From assembly GCA_902772905.1 (NCBI GenBank), contig CACYCL010000136.1, positions 1 to 43,782 of the forward strand: 43,782 nucleotides of DNA, read 5' to 3'. The notes beneath the pieces were generated by a model. It saw nothing but the letters and a program-made list of their open reading frames with translations, was not told the DNA's origin and did no database searches. The DNA comes from an uncultured bacterium (lineage in GTDB: Bacteria; Verrucomicrobiota; Kiritimatiellia; RFP12; UBA1067). Shown piece by piece: positions 30,310 to 39,400 of this stretch. The position numbers and the translations under genes are program-made. How positions within the stretch are numbered: the stretch's first letter is position 1; every line of letters begins with the position of its first letter.

Positions 30310-32092
30310 CAGAGACGGACATGTGCGCGTGCTGCCGCTCCACGTGGCGAACAAAATCGCCGCAGGAGAGGTGGTGGAGCGGCCTGCCTCGGTAGTCAAG
30401 GAGCTTGTCGAGAACGCAATTGACGCCGGCGCGTCGAAGGTTGCAATAGCCATAACCCAGGGCGGACGCAAGCTCATCGCCGTGCAAGACGACGGCTGCG
30501 GAATGTCAAAGGACGATGCCGTGCTGTCGCTCGAACGACAGGCGACGTCTAAGATACGCGACGTGACAGACATTGAGGAAATCGATACGCTTGGCTTCCG
30601 CGGCGAAGCAATACCGTCCATCGCGTCGGTATCCCGGTTCTCGCTCACTACACGCCGCGCCGACACCGACGAGGGCACGTTCCTGCAGGTGAACGCGGGA
30701 ACGCTCGCCGAAGTGCGCACGGCAGGCTGCCCTCCCGGAACGAGAGTCGAAGTGCGAGACCTCTTCTGCAACGTCCCCGCGCGACGCAAGTTCCTGCGCG
30801 CATACGCGACTGAAGAGGCGCACGTCAAGTCGGTTTTCACGGTACACGCCCTCGCTCACCCGCAGATCGCGTTCTCGCTGACGATAGACGGCCGTGAACT
30901 CTACTGCCTCGCTCCGGCGAACGACGTGCGCGACCGTGTGCGCGACATTTTCGGATCAGACTTCCTGGAGTCGATGCTTGCGCTGTCGCCATGCAGCGCA
31001 ACAGATGCGCGCCGTGCCGAGATCCGCATCACCGGATTCATAGAACGCCCCGGCATGGCGACGCCTACCCGTCGCGACCAGTACGTATTCGTCAATGGAC
31101 GGCCCGCGACGGCAGCATGCATCGCCAGCGCAATGCGCGATGCGTATCCTCGGCGTCCGGGCGACGCAAGACCGGCGGCGATTGTATTCATCGACCTTCC
31201 GCCGGGCATGGTTGACGTGAACGTCCATCCGACGAAACGCGAAGTGCGTTTCCGCGACAACTCCGCTGTTCGCGGCGCACTCGTCGATTCAATCGAAAAC
31301 ACCCTGCTCCCGAGACAAGCCGACACGCAAGGGCGGCAGGCGCAGTACTGCGACGCAAAGCAAGCCATGCCGCCGCCGCAACCGCGGCCTATGCCTCCGC
31401 ATACGCCTGCTCCGCCGCATACGCCTGCTCCGCCAGCGCCGGCGCCGCTGCCAGCGCCGGCACCGATTCAACACGAAATAGAATTCGCATCAGACCCGTC
31501 GTCGCCGCGCACAAAGCCATGGCAGTGGTTTCGGTTCCTGGCGCAGTCGGCGTCAGGATACATTCTCATCGAAACAGACTCGGGAATAGTTACGATAAAC
31601 CCACACGCGGCGCGCGAACGAATCGCGTACGAGCGGCTTCTGTCCGGTCGGTCGGTCGATTCTTCGCAGACGCTTCTCATTCCCGAGACGGTGAAAATGA
31701 GTCCCGTGGACGCGGCGCGCATCACTGCATCGCTCGACGACATTCGCGGCATGGGCTTTCAAGTAGAGCACTTCGGGACGGATACATTCAAAATTGACGC
31801 AGTGCCGCAGCTGATTGGCGCGCTGTCGCCGTCCGCAGTGCTCGCCTCGATGGCACACGACCTGTCAGAATCCGGCTCGCGGCACGGCGGGGCGAGGTGG
31901 CGCGAAGAGCTACTCGCAAAGTCCGTGGCGAAGTCGTTCGCCGGAGCATCGCTCTCCCTCACCGCCGACGGCGCGACAAAGCTCGTCGAAGAGCTATGCT
32001 CGTGCCGAATGCCCTACGTGTGCCCGCGCGGCAAGCCGGTAATGATATTCACATCGACCCGCGAGCTGGACCGCAAGTTCGACCGCAACTGA
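30299..32092 (+). CDS. mutL: DNA mismatch repair protein MutL
   Basis: About 597 residues. The frame opens at TTG 30299 inside the end of ftsZ; GTG 30323 would give the more usual short lead before 'VLPLHVANKIAAGEVVERPASVVKELVENAIDAGAS'. GHKL ATPase motifs are intact (Glu35, Asn39, 'DDGCGM', 'GFRGEAIPSIAS'). A Pro/Ala-rich linker with an 18-base tandem repeat (31397-31429) precedes the C-terminal dimerisation domain. There the endonuclease motif DQHAxxE is NPHAARE, and the usual ACH/ACR motif is 'KSVAKSFAG', so the nicking site looks lost. 'CPRGKPVMI' at the end matches the family. It couples MutS recognition to repair. Confidence 0.94.
   Translation: MISSRDGHVRVLPLHVANKIAAGEVVERPASVVKELVENAIDAGASKVAIAITQGGRKLIAVQDDGCGMSKDDAVLSLERQATSKIRDVTDIEEIDTLGFRGEAIPSIASVSRFSLTTRRADTDEGTFLQVNAGTLAEVRTAGCPPGTRVEVRDLFCNVPARRKFLRAYATEEAHVKSVFTVHALAHPQIAFSLTIDGRELYCLAPANDVRDRVRDIFGSDFLESMLALSPCSATDARRAEIRITGFIERPGMATPTRRDQYVFVNGRPATAACIASAMRDAYPRRPGDARPAAIVFIDLPPGMVDVNVHPTKREVRFRDNSAVRGALVDSIENTLLPRQADTQGRQAQYCDAKQAMPPPQPRPMPPHTPAPPHTPAPPAPAPLPAPAPIQHEIEFASDPSSPRTKPWQWFRFLAQSASGYILIETDSGIVTINPHAARERIAYERLLSGRSVDSSQTLLIPETVKMSPVDAARITASLDDIRGMGFQVEHFGTDTFKIDAVPQLIGALSPSAVLASMAHDLSESGSRHGGARWREELLAKSVAKSFAGASLSLTADGATKLVEELCSCRMPYVCPRGKPVMIFTSTRELDRKFDRN
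31397..31429 (+). repeat. 18-bp tandem repeat in the MutL linker
   Basis: CCGCATACGCCTGCT occurs at 31397-31411 and again at 31415-31429, period 18, encoding Pro-Pro-His-Thr-Pro-Ala twice. It is in frame and inside the flexible linker, so length changes would be tolerated. Confidence 0.7.
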
Positions 32093-32102
32093 CGCTACGT
32101 CG

Positions 32103-32936
32103 TCAACGCGCCGATCTCAGCGCCGGATCAAGACGGTCGCGGAGCCAGTCGGCAAGATGGTTGAACACAAGCACCAGCATGAATATGGCGAGCGTCGTGA
32201 ACGTCATTTCCCACCATACCCCCTGCCACAGCCTGAGGCGCGCGTTGTTTATCATTATGCCCCAGCTCGGCTCCCCCTGCACGCCTATGCCGAGGAAGGA
32301 TATGAACACCTCAGTGGAAACTGCGGACGGAAACCGTATCGAAAACTGTATCAGGATTATGTGCGCGACGTTCGGCAAGATGTGCCGGAACATTATGCGC
32401 ATGTGCGAATAGCCAAGCACCCTGGCGGCCTTTACGTACGCGCGGTCCTTGTGCTTCATCGTCTCGGCACGAATGGTTCGGCACGTGCCGACCCAGGTCG
32501 TAAGCCCTATGCCAAGGTATATGCCCATCAACCCCCTTCCCGCCACTAGCGATATGGCGAGGATGAAAAGCAGTCCGGGCATCGAAGCCACCGTAGCGCA
32601 AAGCCAGACGACCACAGAGTCCGTCTTGCCGCCGAAATACCCGCCAAGCAGTCCAAGCAGCACGCCGAGCGGAATCGCGATGAGCGATGTGACTATGCCG
32701 ACATGGAACGCGATCCGCGCGCCTTGCACAAGCCTAAGGCCAACGTCCCTGCCGAGATTGTCAGTTCCGAGCCAATGTTCCGCAGACGGCGGCCTGTAGC
32801 GCGCATCAGGGTCTACGACGTTGTACGCGGGCGTGACATCACGTGCAAGCGCCACGCGGTACTGCACCTCTCCGAAGAGTGCAGCGCCGGCATACAGCGC
32901 AAGCACGGCAAGGCATATTCTGACAGAAAGTCTCAT
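32103..32936 (-). CDS. Peptide-type ABC transporter permease (DppC/OppC family), orphan
   Basis: A 277-residue membrane protein. ATG 32936 is chosen because it sits seven bases after TGGTATAAT; the frame to 32963 crosses it. It has an N-terminal helix, then the family opening 'PSAEHWLGTDNLGRDVGLRLVQGARIAFHVGIVTSLIAIPLGVLLGLLGGYFGG', and the ATPase-coupling EAA loop 'YVKAARVLGYSHMRIMFRHILPNV'. It ends 'NHLADWLRDRLDPALR', the normal DppC terminus. About six helices are predicted. DppC-type permeases need a DppB partner and two ATPases, none of which is adjacent. The binding protein at 9222-10709 could be a partner, but that is a guess. It is convergent with mutL. Confidence 0.92.
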   Translation of the reverse strand: MRLSVRICLAVLALYAGAALFGEVQYRVALARDVTPAYNVVDPDARYRPPSAEHWLGTDNLGRDVGLRLVQGARIAFHVGIVTSLIAIPLGVLLGLLGGYFGGKTDSVVVWLCATVASMPGLLFILAISLVAGRGLMGIYLGIGLTTWVGTCRTIRAETMKHKDRAYVKAARVLGYSHMRIMFRHILPNVAHIILIQFSIRFPSAVSTEVFISFLGIGVQGEPSWGIMINNARLRLWQGVWWEMTFTTLAIFMLVLVFNHLADWLRDRLDPALRSAR

Positions 32937-32943
32937 CGTGACA

Positions 32944-32952
32944 ATTATACCA
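32944..32952 (-). promoter_or_regulatory. Extended -10 promoter of the orphan permease
   Basis: Minus-strand TGGTATAAT (TATAAT at 32944-32949), seven bases before the ATG at 32936. Confidence 0.65.
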
Positions 32953-32980
32953 TATTCTCGCACACAACGAGCGCAAGTTA

Positions 32981-32989
32981 TGGTATAAT
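32981..32989 (+). promoter_or_regulatory. Extended -10 promoter of tRNA-Lys
   Basis: TGGTATAAT (TATAAT at 32984-32989), 18 bases before the mature tRNA 5' end. It is back-to-back with the permease promoter, so ATTATACCATA and TATGGTATAAT form a large inverted repeat. Confidence 0.7.
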
Positions 32990-33007
32990 ACCCGTTACCA
33001 ATCCCGA

Positions 33008-33080
33008 CGGACTGTAGCTCAGTTGGTAGAGCACGACACTTTTAATGTTGGGGTCGCGGGTCCGATCCCCGCCAGTCCGA
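33008..33080 (+). tRNA. tRNA-Lys (UUU)
   Basis: A complete 73-base cloverleaf. The acceptor stem pairs CGGACTG (33008-33014) with CAGTCCG (33073-33079), and the discriminator base is A. The D arm is GCTC/GAGC, the anticodon stem CGACA/TGTTG has loop CTTTTAA and anticodon TTT, and the T arm is GCGGG-TCCGATC-CCCGC. No CCA is encoded, so it must be added by CCA transferase. Its own extended -10 promoter lies just upstream. Confidence 0.95.
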
Positions 33081-33098
33081 ATCTCCCCTGTGTGAAGT

Positions 33099-34412
33099 CT
33101 AAGCAGATTTGCCAAGTTGTTCAGATGGATCCATGCGAGACGCATCTCCCCATGGATAACCACCAAGCATGGTCAACGCCTCGCCAGCAAGAAAGAGCGA
33201 ACCGCAAACAAGAGACGGCGTTTCATGCTCGGCATGGCCGCCAAGCGCATTCTCCGGGCTCAGCCCGATGCGCGAGCGGGCAAGCGCGTCAAGAAGCGAA
33301 TCGCACGGCTCGGCCGACATTCCTGCCTTGCGCATCCGCGCAGCCGTCTCCGTCGCAGGCAACGAACGCGGGTTGCAGGTCTTCACGGCGAATCCGCGCG
33401 AAACGCACGGCGCAAGCGTCCTAAGAACGGCATCTACATCCTTGTCGCCGCAGAATCCTGCGACAAGCGGCAGACGACGGTCGCCGAACTCCGCACGCAA
33501 CGAGGCTGCAAGCGCTTCGGCGGCCGGCGGGTTGTGCGCGCCATCTATGAGAAATTCGCCGACTCGCTGAAAACGGCCTGGCCATATTGCACGCGCAAAG
33601 TAACTGAAGTCCGGCTCGTGCTTCCGGCCACCAATCATGCCCGCCTGGCTCATTATCCTCAATGCAGCCATCGCGGTAACGGCGTTCTCGCGGTTGAACA
33701 AGCCGCCGAGCGAAAAGCTGTCAGGTATGTCCCTGTCAGAGGCAACGTCTGGCGCATAGAAGAACGGCGAGCCAAGTTCTTCCGCCCGCTTCGATATAAC
33801 CATGCGCACTACGTCTGAATTGCACCCGAGAACAACGGGGACGCCTGGCTTGACTATGCCCGCCTTTTCAGCCGCAATCTTCTCGACTGTGTCGCCAAGC
33901 CAATCGCAATGATCCAGGCCGACTCGCGTTATCACGCATATTTCGCTGTCGCAGACATTCGTAGCATCAAGCCGTCCGCCAAGCCCGCACTCCAGAACTG
34001 CGTGCTTGACGCCCGCATCGGCGAAAGCGAGAAACGCTACAGCCGTCAACGCCTCGAAGAACGTCACGTCCAGATTCTCAGGAGCCAACGCCTCGGTTGC
34101 ATCATGCACGACCTTAGCGAAAAACTCCAGCCTTTCATCTGAAATCGGCTTGCCGTCAATGAAGAATCGTTCGTTCAACTTCACAAGATGGGGGCTCGTG
34201 TACCTGCCGACAACGCCGATTTCCCTTCCATATCCTTGCAGAGCCGCGTCAATGAGGGCGCAGACGGCGCCCTTGCCATTTGTGCCGGCTACATGAATCG
34301 CCCTAAAGCGCTTCTGTGGCTCTCCGACAGTCCGGCAAAGCCTGCGGATTGCATCAAGACCGGGCTTCATGCCAAAGCGACGGCGCAAGGCCAACTCGTC
34401 AATGAAGTTCAT
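33099..34412 (-). CDS. folC: Folylpolyglutamate synthase/dihydrofolate synthase
   Basis: A 437-residue Mur-ligase-family enzyme. The P-loop is 'VAGTNGKGAV' (residues 41-50), followed by 'YTSPHLVKLNERFFIDGKPIS', the folate-binding 'VTFFEALTAVAFLAFADAGVKHAVLECGLGGRLDATNV', 'ITRVGLDHCDWLGDTVEKIAAEKAGI' and 'FLIDGAHNPPAAEAL'. It adds glutamates to folates, which the SHMT half of the rpiB-glyA product would use. ATG 34412 is four bases after the prenyltransferase stop. It is the last gene of the 41171-33099 cluster and ends 18 bases from the convergent tRNA-Lys. Confidence 0.95.
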   Translation of the reverse strand: MNFIDELALRRRFGMKPGLDAIRRLCRTVGEPQKRFRAIHVAGTNGKGAVCALIDAALQGYGREIGVVGRYTSPHLVKLNERFFIDGKPISDERLEFFAKVVHDATEALAPENLDVTFFEALTAVAFLAFADAGVKHAVLECGLGGRLDATNVCDSEICVITRVGLDHCDWLGDTVEKIAAEKAGIVKPGVPVVLGCNSDVVRMVISKRAEELGSPFFYAPDVASDRDIPDSFSLGGLFNRENAVTAMAALRIMSQAGMIGGRKHEPDFSYFARAIWPGRFQRVGEFLIDGAHNPPAAEALAASLRAEFGDRRLPLVAGFCGDKDVDAVLRTLAPCVSRGFAVKTCNPRSLPATETAARMRKAGMSAEPCDSLLDALARSRIGLSPENALGGHAEHETPSLVCGSLFLAGEALTMLGGYPWGDASRMDPSEQLGKSA

Positions 34413-34416
34413 CTGC

Positions 34417-35325
34417 TCACATGGACAGCGCCACGGACAAAATCGCCGACACGCAATAGCTGGCTATGACCAGCCAAAGCGGTCGATCGGTAAGAAGCAC
34501 CATTTCCGGTCTCCCGACATCGCCCTTTCGCCAGGCAAGGTACATATAGCGAACGATGCCGGCGACAACGAAAATGGACGTAGTCCACAGGCAAGGGAAC
34601 CTCTGCCCCATCTTCGACGTTACGGTGTACGCCAGGTATTCGCCCGCCGACGCAAGCCCCGCCACCACAATCAGCACTCGAAGGACATGCGGATGGTAGC
34701 GGCGCAGAACCGCCCTAGATTCGGCTGCGACCTCCATCTCGTTCTTGCGCTTGCAGAGCGCGAGGAACATCGACAGCGTAAACGTGCAGATGAGAAGCCA
34801 CGGCGAAACGTAAGCCGCTATAATCGCCGCACCGGCGATTGCCCTTAGCACAAAGCCAGCGGCGAGAGTCGCCACGTCAACGTACGGAACACGCTTCAGG
34901 AAACCGGTGTACAGGCACTGCATGACCGTATAAGCCAGCATCGTGGCGAAGGCGGTGGTGCGCGTAGGCAGAAAGATCACGACCAGCGCCGGATACGCAA
35001 AACCGGCCGCGAACAGCACAAGCGCCGTGCGAACGGCGGTTATGCGCGAGATGACGCGGGCTGCGACGGGACGGAAGCGCTTCACGGGATGACGGCGATC
35101 CGCTTCGTAGTCGGAGACGTCGTTTAGCAGGTAGAACGCAGACGACACGGCTGAAAACGCGGCGGCCATGGCAAACGCCATGAGAAACGACTGCCATCCA
35201 CGCGCGATCTCGCGCTGCGACGCATCGGCGACGGAGAAGAACCAGGCCATCATTACGACGCCGTTCTTCGTCCACTGCTCAACCCGCAGCGCCTTCAGCC
35301 ATATCTTGATGCGCTCAATCGACAT
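34417..35325 (-). CDS. UbiA-family prenyltransferase, decaprenyl-phosphate phosphoribosyltransferase-like
   Basis: A 302-residue protein with about eight membrane helices. ATG 35325 has GGAGG four bases upstream; the frame continues to 35370 but without a ribosome-binding site. The first metal-binding motif is 'LLNDVSDYEADRRHPVKRFRPVA', the form found in the Rv3806c-type branch that joins phosphoribosyl diphosphate to polyprenyl phosphate. 'ALRVEQWTKNGVV' near the start also fits that branch ('RPxQWxKN'). The second motif region is less typical. In mycobacteria the product feeds arabinan synthesis. Here the role is probably a prenyl-linked sugar for an envelope polymer, which is inference. 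Confidence 0.82.
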   Translation of the reverse strand: MSIERIKIWLKALRVEQWTKNGVVMMAWFFSVADASQREIARGWQSFLMAFAMAAAFSAVSSAFYLLNDVSDYEADRRHPVKRFRPVAARVISRITAVRTALVLFAAGFAYPALVVIFLPTRTTAFATMLAYTVMQCLYTGFLKRVPYVDVATLAAGFVLRAIAGAAIIAAYVSPWLLICTFTLSMFLALCKRKNEMEVAAESRAVLRRYHPHVLRVLIVVAGLASAGEYLAYTVTSKMGQRFPCLWTTSIFVVAGIVRYMYLAWRKGDVGRPEMVLLTDRPLWLVIASYCVSAILSVALSM

Positions 35326-36439
35326 CGGTCCTCCAGCGGAATATGCCCCACAAAAGCGAGTGGCGAACATCGACCGGAGTCTCTTCGCGCTCGTAGAAAG
35401 TCCAGAACTTCGCCCAGTTGCGGTCTACGCCATCCGCCCAGCGTATCGGGAACAGAGAAAGGAAACGCCCATGCCTGACTCCGTCCACGCCTTTCGACGA
35501 CTCGTAGAACGGCCAAAGGCGGAAGTATGCGTCGTCCGCCCTGCCGACCCAGAACGGGAAAACCCGCGTCTCGTCCGGCAGGAGCTCCACAAGCCTCCAG
35601 CCGAAGCGCGTGATGTCGTCAACCTCCGATCCATCGGCATAGCTATAATTCACCACGTGTTCCCAAAGAGGAAACACGCTGATGCGATCGCGACGTGCGC
35701 TGTCTTCCCACTCGAAAACAGGCCACAGGCACCTCAGCCTCATGTCGGGCGAGGAATCCCCGCGCTCGACACGCAATCGGGAATGCGTCTCGACCCACGA
35801 AAAGAGCGGAGGAAGGAAAAGATCCTGCCGCTCCCTTTTGCGGCGTACCTGTCCATACAGCGGCCAGGCCATCCACGACCAGCCCTCGCCGCCGGTATCG
35901 CGGTCCTCGCGGTATTTCGCCCACGTGGCAACAGGCCACAGAGCGTACCGGTGGTCGCTTTCGCGCTGGTGGTTTATGCCGTAGACGGGCCAAAGACCCC
36001 ATGCGCCGTCATCGCGCCAGTGGATGAACGGGAAGAGGACGGCATTCGTGGCAAGCCACCGCTTTTCGGAAGGACGAGGCATCTTGTAGCGCATCCAGAG
36101 CGGCCACAGGCAGAACTCGAGATCATGCACCGCCAAAATGTGAGGGTGTCTGCCCCATATCGGGAAAAGCCCCCAGTAACAATCGCTTTCTCCCGTTTCA
36201 CGTCCGTTCCACCATATCGGCAGTACGTCGAACTGATAGCCGCCCTCCCGATTGTCCTGCTCGTGCACAAGCCAGCAGCAGCGCCACCAGTCGCGGTGCG
36301 ACGTGAACAGCGGCCAGAGAACGTCCGTGGTCTCGCCCTCGCACGACCAGAGCGGACGCAACGCCACGTAGTCAGGCTTCTGCTGGTAGAACGGCAGTAT
36401 CTCGAACGCAGCCGCCAGGAAGATGGCCTCAACGAGCAC
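35315..36439 (-). CDS. Trp-rich repeat protein
   Basis: A 374-residue protein from GTG 36439, overlapping the TPR gene by 11 bases. Except for a short N-terminal hydrophobic start, it consists of about 17 units spaced 15-30 residues apart. Each is centred on [LVF]-[WF]-P-[LIVF]-[WFY], for example VLWPLF, GLFPIW, CLWPLW, GLWPVY, ALWPVA, SVFPLW, RLWPFY, SLFPIR. The units are separated by charged, Arg/Asp/Glu-rich loops. Trp content is far above average. Similar aromatic-Pro repeat proteins occur in Myxococcota and Planctomycetota, but I know of no function. The strand-plus-charged-turn pattern suggests a closed beta structure such as a propeller or barrel. No catalytic motif is visible. Confidence 0.8.
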   Translation of the reverse strand: MLVEAIFLAAAFEILPFYQQKPDYVALRPLWSCEGETTDVLWPLFTSHRDWWRCCWLVHEQDNREGGYQFDVLPIWWNGRETGESDCYWGLFPIWGRHPHILAVHDLEFCLWPLWMRYKMPRPSEKRWLATNAVLFPFIHWRDDGAWGLWPVYGINHQRESDHRYALWPVATWAKYREDRDTGGEGWSWMAWPLYGQVRRKRERQDLFLPPLFSWVETHSRLRVERGDSSPDMRLRCLWPVFEWEDSARRDRISVFPLWEHVVNYSYADGSEVDDITRFGWRLVELLPDETRVFPFWVGRADDAYFRLWPFYESSKGVDGVRHGRFLSLFPIRWADGVDRNWAKFWTFYEREETPVDVRHSLLWGIFRWRTDVD

Positions 36440-39400
36440 GCTTCTTTACTTCCTCGAACTCCTGCCGTTCGAACTCGGAGAGCTCGTTTATCCTGCCCTG
36501 CACCTTGCGCAGCGATATTCTTGCGTGCTGCTTGTCACCGCGCTTCAGCTGCACACGCGCAAGCGAAATCACCATGCGAATGTCGGACTCGCGCCCGTTC
36601 TTGGCCTTCGAAAGGTCGCAGGCCTTGCGAATGCATGATTCGGCCTCGTCGAGATTCGTGCCCTGATCCATAAGAACCGATCCCAGCGTCTCCCACGCGA
36701 CGTACAGCGACGGAGCCTCCTTCACCGCCTTGCGCGCATATCGCTCGGCCTCTGCGTAGTCCTTGCGGCGGCGGAACGTCTCCGCAAGGTCGTTGAGCGC
36801 CAGCGGAACAGGCTGTGGCGCATCTGCGGCCTTGCGCAGATACACGACGGCGCTGTCGAGGTCGTCGCGCCCGAGTGCCAGCGATCCCATAACATAGTTA
36901 GCAAGCGGCGCGTTGCGGTTGCGGCGCAGCACGTCTTTTGCGTGCAGCTCGGCTCCTTCCTTGTCGTCCATAGAGATGTCCAGTCCGAGAACGATGTCCT
37001 GCGTGGCGGCGATGTCAGGGCGGTTCTTCGCCGCGGCGAGGAACGCGTCGCGCGCCTCGCGGCGCCTCTCCTCGCCTTTCTTGAGAAGCACGAAACCGCG
37101 CGTCGCCTGTATGTAGTAGTCGTTCTCGCCGCTAGACTGCTTCTCCATCGTCGGCAAGATTGCGGTTTCAAGATCATTCTGGAGCACTGCACGCTTTTTC
37201 TCGTCCTTCTCGGCGTCAATTTGCTGGATCGTGACGGCGGCGAGGAGCGACCAGCACTGAAGATTCCCAGGCTCGCTGTCCGTCGCCGCTTTTATGAGAC
37301 TCTTTGCCTCTTCCAGGTTGTTCTTCATCATCGCCACCATGGCCAGCTCGATCTTGGCGCGAGTGCCCTCGCCGGACGTCTCAGCTGCGCGCTGCAGGTA
37401 TTCAAGTGCCTTGGAGCTGTTGCCATTGAGAAGTTCAAGACGCATCATGCCGATGAGCGCGTCGTGGTCGCGGGAATCCTTGGCGAGCACGGACTCGTAT
37501 ATTTCCCTCGACTGCTTCTGCTTGTTGTCGCTCGCGTACAGCGAGGCCATCATGTTAAGAAGCACGGTGCGCTTGTCGGTTGGCACGAAGTCGATGGCAC
37601 GGCGGATCTGCGACAGCGCGTCACCCGGACGGCCGGAACGCGCCCATGCGTGACCGAGGCGAACGAACACGTCCGGATTGCGGATGTAGCCGTAGTACGT
37701 GCCGAGGCGCCAGAGGATGTATCTGCGGTTCGCGTCATCGACCGCCGCGCGCAGCATCCTCTCAAGGTCACGCTGCTTCGCCACGGCCTGCGGGTGGTTT
37801 GCGCCGACCATGCCGACTTCGTTGAATATCGTGCAGATGTTGTCGCGGTCGATCTCGTTGAGGACAAGCTCGTACATCTTCCAGGCGTCGTCGTCGCGGT
37901 GCTTGTCCTGAAGCCATACGCCGCGGTTGTTGGCGACGAAGCCGACGTGGCGGCGCAGCGAGAAGCGCAGGCGGTCGAGCGGGTCCGTAGCCTTGCGGTC
38001 GTGGTAGCTGCCCCAGCCCTTCGGCGCGGCCAGCAACTTGTCAAGCGCCGCCCACGCCGACCAGTCCGGCACGCGCTTCTCGTCGCATCCGAAGAACAGA
38101 AGCTCTGGAACGGGCTGGATGTTCGCGGAGAACCAAATGTCCGGCGCGCCCCATATCGCGACGCCCTTCGCGGCCTCTCGGTCGGCGGCGAACCAGTCCT
38201 GCAGGAACTGAAGCACGCCGAGGTCCAGCGAGAGCTGCAGCTCGCCGTTCTTCTCGCCGCCCACGCCCTCTTCGCGCACGATGTCACTGAGGCGCGAAAG
38301 GTAGTTCTTGTCGAGGTCGCGCGCAAGCTCCACTACGTGCACATCCTTCTCAAGCTCGTCCGCAACCAGCTTCACGTGGCTGTCGAGCGTTCCGTCAGAG
38401 ACGAACCAGCGCCGGTCGCCGAGGTCTTCCACGACGCGGCGGGCGATCTGGTCGGCGAAGGCTCCGCGGTCGCCGTCAAACATGAAAAGGTTCCAGCAGC
38501 AAGTCACCAGCAGTACGAACGCGAATATCCCGCCCGCGACAAGCGCCACCGGGCTCTTGCGCCTGAGCCACCAGTACGCGACGAGATAGCCGGCGAGGCA
38601 CGCCGCAAAAGCGCTCGTCACGACCGGCAGGCGCCCGTACGGCTCCATGACCGCCGACGGCGAGAGACGCGTCGCAACGGCAAGAATGGCCACGAACGTC
38701 ATCGCCGAGTGGAAGACCCACTGCACCACGCCAGGGGCTTCAGAGAACGCCCTGGAGCTGGAGAAGAGCGCCGTCACAAACGGCAGCGTCGCGAATATCG
38801 CAATGAACATCCATCCGGGTATTGCCGTGTACGACGCCATCTCCTTGGCCATGCCCCTGAGATAGTCGCCCACAGGAAGGTCGGCGACCCCGAGAAACAC
38901 CACTATCGACACCACAAAAGACGCCAGAAAGAGGAAGAGCGGCACGTAAGGCTTGCTCTTGGCTGCCGACGACACCGCTATGACGAACGCCACGAAGAAC
39001 GGAATGAACACGATGAACAACGCCGTGTCACACGCACCCAGGCCGGCCATGGCGCCAAGCAGCATTGCATGCAGCCACGAAAGCGACTTCAACCGCAGGA
39101 ACGGCAGCGCCACGGCGCACGACGCAAGCAGCCACGTGAAGTCGAACAACTTCGGCTCAAGGTGCGTGGCGGCGGAACGCACCGCCGGCGTGAGCATGAA
39201 CACAATCGTCGCCGCGAACCCGGCGATGAGCGATGTGGACTCCCTCTGCTGCTCGGTGCTTTCGCCGATGACACGCGACGCCACGAACGTGGAGACAAGC
39301 ACGAACAGCAGAAACGTAGATATCACGCCGCATACAGGAGCTATCAGGTTGCCGCCGCCGAGGAGCCTTGCGAACACCGCCATCAACGGATACAGCGGCG

